In this document: piece by piece, positions 1-4,864 of the stretch
Layout: every line of letters begins with the position of its first letter
Position numbering within the stretch: position 1 is the stretch's first letter
DNA from: JAWLDB01 sp041686915
GTDB taxonomy: Bacteria; Bacillota; UBA994; UBA5500
Direction of reading: 5' to 3'
Assembly: GCA_041686915.1 (NCBI GenBank)
Contig: JAWLDB010000194.1
Span: 1-5,117 of the forward strand
DNA: 5,117 nt
Notes under the pieces: model-generated
Databases searched by the model: none
Told to the model about the DNA's origin: nothing
The model's input: the letters and a program-made list of their open reading frames with translations, nothing else
Translations under genes and position numbers: made by a program

Positions 1-1874
1 CCCTCAATCTGCCTGAGCAGACTGCCATACACCCGCTGCATAATGGAGTCGGCGTAATCGTCGTCATTGCCGAAACAGGGAGTGCGATTGAGCAGAAACT
101 GCCGCAGTGGCTCCTGATCCAGATAGTTATTTTCTAGTGCTATCAACAGTTCACCCAGGCCCACGGTCTTATCTTCAAATACATGCTTCCTCAGGGCTGA
201 CAAGCTGTCGGTGATCGTACCAATACCACAGCACTGAATGTAGGTGGTGTTATACCGCGGCCCTTGATTATAGTAGTCCTTACCCTTCTGGATGCAGTCG
301 CTAATCACTACTGACAGGAAGGGGGCCGGCATGTAGGTGCCGTACATGAACTCGAGATAGTTGTTGACGGCGATCTTTGTCTCCACTACATACCGCAGCT
401 GTTGCTCAAAGGCCTGATAAACCTGCTCAAAGCTGGTGAACTCTTTAGGGTCGCCGGTCCGCAGCCCAATCTGCTGGCCTGTGAGGGGATCTACTCCATT
501 GTTCAGGGCCAGTTCCAGCACCTTGGGCACGTTTAAGTAGCCGGTCAGCAGATAGGCTTCCTTGCCGAAGCACCCCGTTTCTACGCAGCCGCTGGTTCCG
601 CCTTCCCGCGCGTCTTCCACCGTTTTGCCCATCTGCACCTGCTCCATGATCACCTGGTCGGCATTGAAAACCGAGGGGTAGCCATACCCCTTGCGGATCA
701 CCCGGCAGGCTGCCTTCAGGAAACGTTCAGGCGTCTTGGCGCTAATCTGTACGTTAGCCTGCGGTTGCAGTGTATGCATTTCATCCAGCACTTCCAAGAT
801 AAGATAGGAAACCTCACTTACCCCATCGCTACCGTCGCGTTTCAGACCTCCCAAGTTGATATTGGTGAAGTCGTTATAGGTGCCACTTTCTTTGGCGGTC
901 ACGCCGACTTTAGGTGGCGCAGGCTGGTTGTTGAACTTCACCCAGAAGCAACCAAGCAGTTCCTTGGCCTGTTCACGGCTTAGTGTACCTTCTGCGGTAC
1001 CCAGCTCGTAGAATGGCTGCAGATGCTGGTCCAGGTGTCCGGGGCTCATTGAGTCCCATCCGTTTAGCTCCATAATCGTGCCTAGGTGCACAAACCAGTA
1101 CATCTGTAACGCCTCCCAGAAATTCCTGGGAGCGTGGGCAGGTACATACCGGCAAACAGCCGCAATCTGTAGCAACTCCTGTTTACGCTCTTGATTAGTC
1201 TCCAAGGCTGCCTTTTGTTCTGCCAGATCAGCATGACGGGCAGCAAACTCCATGATCGCATCGCAAGCGATGTCCATAGCATGGAGTTGCTCTTGCTTGG
1301 CGGAAGCTTCCGAGTCGGTCAGGTGGTCAAGCCGGGCGCTAGCCTCAGCAATCTCACGTTTTAGGTCGAGCATCCCTTTCTGGTAGATGGTACCGTCAAG
1401 CGCCGTATGTCCAGGGGCACGCTGCTCCATGAACTCAGTAAACAGCCCGGCAGTATAGAGTTGCTGCCATTCCTGGCTAATCTTCTGGAAAGCCCGGTCT
1501 CGCATGCTGCGGCCGCGCCAGTAGGGGATAATTTGCTCCTTGTATATCTCTATCTCTTCAGGCGTAATCGAATAGTTAGCCATCTCCCGAGAGTTGAGGA
1601 TTTCCAGATCCTCAACCGAGTGGCAAGTGAGCTCCGGGAAAGTCGATACAGCCTTTGGCTCAGGGCCGCGCTCACCGACGATCAGCTCGTCATCCCCAAT
1701 ATAGATGGATTGATGCCGGCAGAGATGTTGGAAGTTCATTGCACGCAGCACGGGGGTCGAGTGCTTACCCTCGTTTTCCCTATAGAACTCTGTAACCAAC
1801 ACAGCCCGCTCCACCGAGATACGGGGGTGGGTGTCCATGCTTAGGGTTCTGAGCCGCTGAACTCGCTCGTTCAT
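1..1874 (-). CDS. hypD: Glycyl radical enzyme, trans-4-hydroxy-L-proline dehydratase (3' end beyond window)
   Basis: I translated the minus strand from ATG at 1874. It stays open to the window edge, giving about 625 residues without a frameshift. The family is about 790 residues, so the last ~160, including the C-terminal glycyl-radical loop, are outside. From knowledge of the family, HypD uses a Gly/Cys radical pair to dehydrate trans-4-hydroxy-L-proline to pyrroline-5-carboxylate in the anaerobic cytoplasm. Visible motifs are FMEQRAPGH (148-156), ELNGWD (269-274), KESGTY (328-333) and GCVETGCFGKEAY (429-441). The thiyl-radical Cys is C430 and the base Glu is E432. Residues F148, H156, D274, S330, C430, E432 and Y446 all match recalled C. 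difficile HypD active-site positions with a constant offset of four, which argues against choline, diol or formate lyase relatives. The N-terminus (RISVERAVL) also fits. The gene follows its activase by one base. The symbol hypD is also used for an unrelated hydrogenase maturation gene. A closely related hydroxyproline-type GRE with another reaction remains possible. Confidence 0.9.
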   Translation of the reverse strand, partial: MNERVQRLRTLSMDTHPRISVERAVLVTEFYRENEGKHSTPVLRAMNFQHLCRHQSIYIGDDELIVGERGPEPKAVSTFPELTCHSVEDLEILNSREMANYSITPEEIEIYKEQIIPYWRGRSMRDRAFQKISQEWQQLYTAGLFTEFMEQRAPGHTALDGTIYQKGMLDLKREIAEASARLDHLTDSEASAKQEQLHAMDIACDAIMEFAARHADLAEQKAALETNQERKQELLQIAAVCRYVPAHAPRNFWEALQMYWFVHLGTIMELNGWDSMSPGHLDQHLQPFYELGTAEGTLSREQAKELLGCFWVKFNNQPAPPKVGVTAKESGTYNDFTNINLGGLKRDGSDGVSEVSYLILEVLDEMHTLQPQANVQISAKTPERFLKAACRVIRKGYGYPSVFNADQVIMEQVQMGKTVEDAREGGTSGCVETGCFGKEAYLLTGYLNVPKVLELALNNGVDPLTGQQIGLRTGDPKEFTSFEQVYQAFEQQLRYVVETKIAVNNYLEFMYGTYMPAPFLSVVISDCIQKGKDYYNQGPRYNTTYIQCCGIGTITDSLSALRKHVFEDKTVGLGELLIALENNYLDQEPLRQFLLNRTPCFGNDDDYADSIMQRVYGSLLRQIE

Positions 1875-1887
1875 ATTACTGACCCCC
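1875..1887 (-). promoter_or_regulatory. Ribosome binding site of hypD, embedded in the end of hypE
   Basis: On the minus strand a GGGGG run (1887-1883) lies 8 bases before the ATG at 1874. It is formed by the last Gly-Gly codons of the upstream activase, whose TAA stop (1878-1876) is one base from the hypD ATG. This is a modest Shine-Dalgarno. The geometry suggests that translation of hypD is coupled to that of hypE, which is an inference from position only. Confidence 0.55.
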
Positions 1888-2763
1888 AATCTTTACATTG
1901 ATTCCTTTGGCCTTGAGGAAGGATGCGATTTGCTGCATCCGCTCACTACCTGGCGGTACTACATCAGCACACAAGTAAGGAAGGCCCAACTTGCGATACT
2001 TCTCCTCGGCTGCGCTGTGATAAGGTAGAATCTCTAGCTCACTTGCATCCGGGAGAGACAGGATAAACTCTGCCGTTCGCAGCAGGTTCTCCTCGCCATC
2101 GTTCACCCCTGGAATAATTGGCATGCGCAGTTGCATGGATGCACCCATGTCAGCTAACATTCTCAAGTTCCGGCGGATCAGCTCATTGCTTACCCCGGTG
2201 TATTTCAGGTGTTGCTCCGGGTCCATATGTTTCAGGTCATACAGCAAGAGGTCGGTGAGCTCCGCCACCTGCTGTAGCGTGTCTGTATCAACGCAGCCGG
2301 AAGTCTCCACAGCTGTATGGATTTCCTCATCGCGGCAGCGTTTCAGCAGAGCCAGTAGAAACTCAGCCTGGAGCAGAGGCTCTCCACCCGAAAAAGTTAC
2401 GCCACCACCGGACTGGTCGAAGAAGAGCTGGCTCTTGCGTATTTCCGCCATTACTTCCCGTGCTGTCATTTGCCTGCCTACCAGCTGACGCGCCTCTGTA
2501 GGACAAACAGCGGCGCAAGCAGCACATCCTGTACAATCTGCTACTTGAGGACCCTGCAACCCAAGTGGACAGGCGGGCAGACATCTGCCGCAGCTTATAC
2601 AGCGCTCTGCGTGGTAGATGACGACCGGCTTCGGCCTAAGACCCTCCGGGTTATGGCACCACCAACAGCTGAGCGGGCATCCCTTTAGGAAGACAGTCGT
2701 CCTGATACCCGGTCCATCGTGGATGGCGTAGTGCTTGATGTCAAAGACAGTTCCGCTGGTCAC
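1876..2763 (-). CDS. hypE: Radical-SAM glycyl radical enzyme activase for HypD
   Basis: The predicted protein is 295 residues and complete, the usual length for the ferredoxin-containing class of glycyl-radical activases. It would reductively cleave S-adenosylmethionine and abstract hydrogen from the conserved glycine of its partner enzyme. The radical-SAM cluster motif CPLSCWWC (C29, C33, C36) is present. Two inserted ferredoxin-type 4Fe-4S sets follow: C55/C58/C61/C65 and C77/C80/C83/C87. The SAM-binding GGEP motif is at 126-129 after GGGVTFS. The N-terminal IHDGPGIRTTVFLKGC is typical of the PflA-like family. The start is GTG (2763-2761), chosen because a near-perfect GGAGGTGA lies just upstream and because the family motifs begin immediately after. 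It is the first gene of the operon, and its stop is one base from the start of the glycyl radical enzyme, so that enzyme is the evident substrate. The family is certain. The specificity rests on the neighbour, and the symbol clashes with the hydrogenase maturation gene hypE. Confidence 0.95.
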   Translation of the reverse strand: MTSGTVFDIKHYAIHDGPGIRTTVFLKGCPLSCWWCHNPEGLRPKPVVIYHAERCISCGRCLPACPLGLQGPQVADCTGCAACAAVCPTEARQLVGRQMTAREVMAEIRKSQLFFDQSGGGVTFSGGEPLLQAEFLLALLKRCRDEEIHTAVETSGCVDTDTLQQVAELTDLLLYDLKHMDPEQHLKYTGVSNELIRRNLRMLADMGASMQLRMPIIPGVNDGEENLLRTAEFILSLPDASELEILPYHSAAEEKYRKLGLPYLCADVVPPGSERMQQIASFLKAKGINVKIGGQ

Positions 2764-2767
2764 AACC

Positions 2768-2775
2768 TCACCTCC
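2768..2775 (-). promoter_or_regulatory. Strong Shine-Dalgarno of the activase gene
   Basis: The minus strand reads GGAGGTGA, ending 4 bases before the GTG start (7 bases from the GGAGG core). This near-perfect match to the 16S anti-SD decides the GTG start of hypE. Confidence 0.85.
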
Positions 2776-2875
2776 CGGTGTGTTTGGTCAACATATATTG
2801 CAGTTTCCATGGCCAACAGACTCTTTCCTGCAGATACTTATGTTTATGCGTGATTATTGATGACCGCTGCACCAT
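2768..2875 (-). CDS. Doubtful 35-codon upstream ORF ending inside the hypE ribosome binding site
   Basis: From ATG at 2875 on the minus strand this ORF encodes 35 residues rich in basic residues and histidine (it starts MVQRSSIITHKHKY). A GGGAG (2890-2886) sits 10 bases upstream of the ATG. Its TGA stop (2770-2768) forms the last three bases of the GGAGGTGA preceding hypE, an arrangement seen in leader peptides and coupled genes. The frame also extends upstream to an ATG at 2980, but that start has no SD. I recognise no homology, no hydroxyproline-related codon run and no attenuator hairpin. It is most likely chance and is listed only because of its geometry. Confidence 0.15.
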   Translation of the reverse strand: MVQRSSIITHKHKYLQERVCWPWKLQYMLTKHTGR

Positions 2876-2983
2876 AGACTGGCAGCTCCCATAAAGGCCG
2901 CGCAGGAAACACCTGATAGGCTGCTGAATATGGTCGGGAGTCAGACTTAAGTGTATAACGGCAACGGTTTGTTCTGACATGAC

Positions 2984-2992
2984 AGGAGGGGG
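2984..2992 (+). promoter_or_regulatory. Ribosome binding site of the ADP-ribosylglycohydrolase gene
   Basis: AGGAGGGGG ends 9 bases before the ATG at 3002. It is the only SD-like sequence upstream and supports that start over the in-frame GTG at the second codon. Confidence 0.75.
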
Positions 2993-3001
2993 AAGCGAGC
3001 A

Positions 3002-4051
3002 ATGGTGAAGAGAGCAACGGAGTATTTCAGAGGATGCCTACTGGGTGGAGCGATTGGCGATGCTTTAGGCTGGCCAGTGGAGTTTAAAACCCATCAGGAG
3101 ATTGTGCAAGCCTACGGTGAGTATGGCATTTCGGACTTGATAGTTGGGACATCCGGTAAAGCGGAGATTACTGATGATACTCAGATGACGCTGTTCACAG
3201 CCGAAGGGCTGTTACGCGCTCAAACCCGGGGAGAAGCCAGAGGCATCTGTCATCCGCCGTCGATCGTGTATAACGCCTACCTCAGATGGCTGCATACCCA
3301 AGGCGACCCCAAGTTGCCTGGCCGGGAGTTTATCTACGATGGATGGCTGATTGGTGTGAACCAACTGCATGCCCGCAGGGCACCAGGTAACTCCTGTCTG
3401 TCCGCCCTACGCAGCGGGAAGCAAGGGACCATACAAGAGCCGATTAATGATAGCAAGGGCTGCGGAGGAGTAATGCGCGTAGCCCCGGTGGGACTAGTAC
3501 ATGGCCGCGATAAGGCCTTTGAAGTGGCGGCCGAGTGCGCTGCGCTAACGCACGGTCACCCCAGCGGCTATCTATCCGCAGGCGTTCTGGCTCATATAAT
3601 TGCACTTCTAATTGAGGGAACTGAGTTAGCAACTGCTATAGAGGGGGCCATGGAAGTACTGACTGCACTCCCGAACCATGAGGAGTGCCTGCAGGCACTA
3701 GAGCTAGCAGTAGAACTGGCTAAAAGTGATCAGCCACCTCTCGCAGCTATCAGCGAGTTGGGCGAAGGTTGGGTAGGGGAGGAAGCACTAGCTATCTCCG
3801 TCTACTGCGCCCTGAAATACCAGAGCGACTTCCGCCAGGCTCTGATCGTTTCCATCAACCACGATGGCGATAGCGACAGCACCGGAGCCATCACCGGCAA
3901 CATCTTGGGTGCGTATCTAGGCATTAGCCATATCCCACAGGAATGGGTAGAGAAGGTGGAGCTAGCAGACGTGATCACCCAAATCGCCGACGATCTGCTA
4001 ACTCGCTACTCGGAAGATGCCGCCTGGTGGAACCGCTACCCGGGATATTGA
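3002..4051 (+). CDS. ADP-ribosylglycohydrolase (DraG/ARH family)
   Basis: The predicted protein is 349 residues, complete and cytoplasmic, with no signal peptide or membrane segment. The family removes ADP-ribose from proteins, or acts on related ADP-ribosyl substrates, using a binuclear metal site. Hallmarks in order are RGCLLGGAIGDALGWPVEF (10-28), the first metal-ligand motif TDDTQM (57-62), GCGGVMRVAPVG (153-164), THGHP (183-187), and the C-terminal metal motif HDGDSDSTGAITGN (287-300). The last places D290 and D292 as ligands. The position that is Thr in human ARH3 is Ser293 here, which I believe is common in a bacterial subgroup and so not a defect. The ending WWNRYPGY is typical of the subgroup, so the protein is full length. 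It is divergent from hypE, with no ADP-ribosyltransferase or nitrogenase gene in view. I therefore do not call it draG, and its substrate is unknown. It could reverse a toxin's or phage's modification, or serve a nucleotide-salvage role. Confidence 0.93.
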   Translation: MVKRATEYFRGCLLGGAIGDALGWPVEFKTHQEIVQAYGEYGISDLIVGTSGKAEITDDTQMTLFTAEGLLRAQTRGEARGICHPPSIVYNAYLRWLHTQGDPKLPGREFIYDGWLIGVNQLHARRAPGNSCLSALRSGKQGTIQEPINDSKGCGGVMRVAPVGLVHGRDKAFEVAAECAALTHGHPSGYLSAGVLAHIIALLIEGTELATAIEGAMEVLTALPNHEECLQALELAVELAKSDQPPLAAISELGEGWVGEEALAISVYCALKYQSDFRQALIVSINHDGDSDSTGAITGNILGAYLGISHIPQEWVEKVELADVITQIADDLLTRYSEDAAWWNRYPGY

Positions 4052-4073
4052 ACATCCAGCACATCTGCGAAGC

Positions 4074-4094
4074 GGGACGCATAGGATGCGTCCC
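4074..4094. repeat. Perfect 9-bp inverted repeat, REP-like palindrome
   Basis: GGGACGCAT (4074-4082) and ATGCGTCCC (4086-4094) are exact reverse complements around a 3-base AGG loop. It lies 22 bases after the ADP-ribosylglycohydrolase stop codon. It lacks a following T-tract, since CTACCCCT comes next. It could protect the 3' end of the mRNA or weakly terminate, but it looks more like one end of a palindromic repeat unit whose edge reads GTAGGGG on the minus strand. Confidence 0.7.
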
Positions 4095-4216
4095 CTACCC
4101 CTGCGTTCTTCGTAAGGGCACCACGGCGCGGGCCGCGTTCCATATGCCTCCGTGGGCCAGAGGCCCTCTCACATCGCCTCCGGCCCTGGGTAGAATACCC
4201 TGTCCTCCCGTAGGGG
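4092..4216. repeat. Possible degenerate small repeat element bracketed by CCCCTAC / GTAGGGG
   Basis: CCCCTAC (4092-4098) and GTAGGGG (4210-4216) are a perfect 7-bp inverted pair 111 bases apart. Each is attached to a palindrome lying just outside it. The inner segment carries further hairpins. Many anaerobe genomes carry short dispersed palindromes with GTAGGGG edges, and this looks like a decayed member or a pair of them. No target-site duplication was found and copy number cannot be judged from one window. Confidence 0.35.
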
Positions 4217-4233
4217 CACAACATGTTATGCCC
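4214..4233. repeat. Near-perfect 20-bp palindrome (one mismatched pair)
   Basis: GGGCA (4214-4218) pairs with TGCCC (4229-4233) around the perfect 8-base core AACATGTT (4220-4227). The only mismatch is C4219 against A4228. Having no loop, it would suit a dimeric protein site or a cruciform better than an RNA hairpin. It lies about 100 bases upstream of the 137-residue gene. Its left edge GTAGGGG matches the edge of the palindrome at 4074-4094. Confidence 0.6.
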
Positions 4234-4320
4234 GGACCCACGTAACCCACCCGCGCCCCGATTATCCTGCAACATGCGGATATCTGCTTCGTATTAGACC
4301 AAGACGTGACTGATCAGAAG

Positions 4321-4325
4321 AGGAG
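4321..4325 (+). promoter_or_regulatory. Ribosome binding site of the 137-residue gene
   Basis: AGGAG lies 10 bases before the ATG at 4336 and supports that start. There is no other methionine in the protein. Confidence 0.65.
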
Positions 4326-4335
4326 CTGAGGCATA

Positions 4336-4749
4336 ATGCTGGCAGGCGTAAATGTAACGAAGGTGAAGCCGCTGCTGCAACTGACAGCAGAAGACCACAA
4401 ATGGCTAAGGGAGCACTATTTCAGTTATATCCATAGCGAACCACTATTCCGCCGTGAGACTGAGGAAGAAAAGCAGCGGAAGGCAGACGAGTTCGTTCAC
4501 CAAGTCCGCAAGGTACCGGTGTTCTGGGTCTACGATGAATATGAGAGAGGTTTTGGGCAGGAGTTTATATATTGGTACGTTAACCTGATTTACTCCGATG
4601 GAGAGAAGATCCACCAGGACAGGACACCCGGGGCGGAGTGTCCGGTGACCATTACCGATGCCCCTGAGAGCTTCGCCTACCTGCAACTGCGGGAAGAAGA
4701 AGGCCCTAGAATCTTGGCTATCTGCTTTAACCCCTATGGGGGTTGGTAG
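4336..4749 (+). CDS. Unrecognised 137-residue cytoplasmic protein
   Basis: I do not recognise the family. The product is complete, soluble-looking and has no signal peptide or membrane helix. Its N-terminal half is charged and probably helical, with an acidic-basic stretch at 40-59 (ETEEEKQRKADEFVHQVRK). The middle is strikingly aromatic: VFWVYDEYERGFGQEFIYWYVNLIY spans 62-86 in broken form (key residues F63, W64, Y66, Y69, F73, F77, Y79, W80, Y81, Y86). The C-terminal half looks beta-rich (CPVTITDA, FAYLQLRE, RILAICFNPYGGW) and ends in an aromatic PYGGW tail. Cysteines are C102 and C130, too few for an obvious metal site. Coding status is supported by a good RBS, a single clear start, protein-like composition and an intrinsic terminator just after the stop. 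It lies 284 bases after the ADP-ribosylglycohydrolase gene on the same strand, too far to assume one operon. Confidence 0.75.
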   Translation: MLAGVNVTKVKPLLQLTAEDHKWLREHYFSYIHSEPLFRRETEEEKQRKADEFVHQVRKVPVFWVYDEYERGFGQEFIYWYVNLIYSDGEKIHQDRTPGAECPVTITDAPESFAYLQLREEEGPRILAICFNPYGGW

Positions 4750-4759
4750 AGAATTTTTG

Positions 4760-4799
4760 AAGAGAGCGGCTGAAAGGCCGCTCTCTTTTGCTTGTGTGC
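4760..4799 (+). terminator. Rho-independent terminator after the 137-residue gene
   Basis: AAGAGAGCGGC (4760-4770) and GCCGCTCTCTT (4777-4787) form an 11-bp perfect stem with a six-base TGAAAG loop. A T-rich tail (TTTTGCTTGT) runs from the end of the right arm. The stem begins 11 bases after the TAG stop. Read on the minus strand the hairpin is followed by A-rich sequence, so it should work mainly for the plus-strand gene. Confidence 0.9.
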
Positions 4800-4842
4800 A
4801 ATTGTTCTGTCTCTCGTCTGACTGCGATCGGATAGAGTAAGT

Positions 4843-4861
4843 CGAAACAGCATCAGTTTCG
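4843..4861 (-). terminator. Weak hairpin downstream of the right-edge gene, doubtful terminator
   Basis: CGAAAC (4843-4848) and GTTTCG (4856-4861) form a 6-bp stem with a 7-base loop, three bases past the TGA of the minus-strand gene. The following minus-strand sequence (ACTTACTC) is not a T-run, so termination here is uncertain. Confidence 0.25.
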
Positions 4862-4864
4862 CCA

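Larger units (their letters stand above)
2764..3001. other. Divergent intergenic spacer between the hypE-hypD operon and the ADP-ribosylglycohydrolase gene
   Basis: This 238-bp gap must hold the promoters for both directions. I looked for TTGACA/TATAAT pairs on both strands and found none convincing. On the plus strand, TATAAC near 2954-2959 resembles a -10 box but lacks a good -35 at 17 bases. A small inverted repeat, CAGG-AAACA-CCTG, lies near 2903-2915. No T-box or known riboswitch signature was recognised. Confidence 0.5.
4052..4335. other. Gene-free, GC-rich spacer packed with inverted repeats
   Basis: No convincing gene lies in these 284 bases; the ORFs crossing it have no SD and overlap the ADP-ribosylglycohydrolase end. 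Within about 160 bases there are successive inverted repeats: 4074-4094 (9-bp arms), CCACGG 4121-4126 with CCGTGG 4150-4155 enclosing CGCGG-G-CCGCG (4127-4137), GGGCC-AGA-GGCCC (4154-4166), GGGTA-GAA-TACCC (4188-4200) and 4214-4233. None is followed by a T-run, so none looks like a normal intrinsic terminator. A promoter for the downstream gene should lie near 4260-4320, but no good hexamers are visible there. Confidence 0.7.

Noticed and set aside
1407..1844. 145-codon plus-strand ORF
   Set aside because: It lies wholly antisense to the conserved N-terminal part of the glycyl radical enzyme, has no SD and no recognisable motif.
2795..2815. Sigma-54-like promoter upstream of hypE (minus strand TTGGCC...CTGCAA)
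   Set aside because: The GG and GC pairs are 11 bases apart instead of the required 10, and the -24 element is imperfect. No enhancer-binding activator is visible.
2954..2959. TATAAC as a -10 box for the ADP-ribosylglycohydrolase gene
   Set aside because: There is no acceptable -35 hexamer 16-18 bases upstream.
2768..2980. 70-codon minus-strand ORF starting at 2980
   Set aside because: Its ATG is preceded by pyrimidine-rich sequence with no SD and overlaps the RBS region of the divergent gene. Only the shorter 35-codon version has SD-like support, and that is weak.
4074..4094. Intrinsic terminator for the ADP-ribosylglycohydrolase gene
   Set aside because: The stem is strong but is followed by CTACCCCT rather than a T-run on the plus strand.
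3943..4275. Overlapping ORFs of 100 codons (plus, 3943-4245) and 79 codons (minus, 4036-4275)
   Set aside because: They run through the inverted-repeat spacer, overlap the glycohydrolase end, lack SDs and have low-complexity Pro/Arg/Gly-rich translations typical of GC-rich non-coding DNA.
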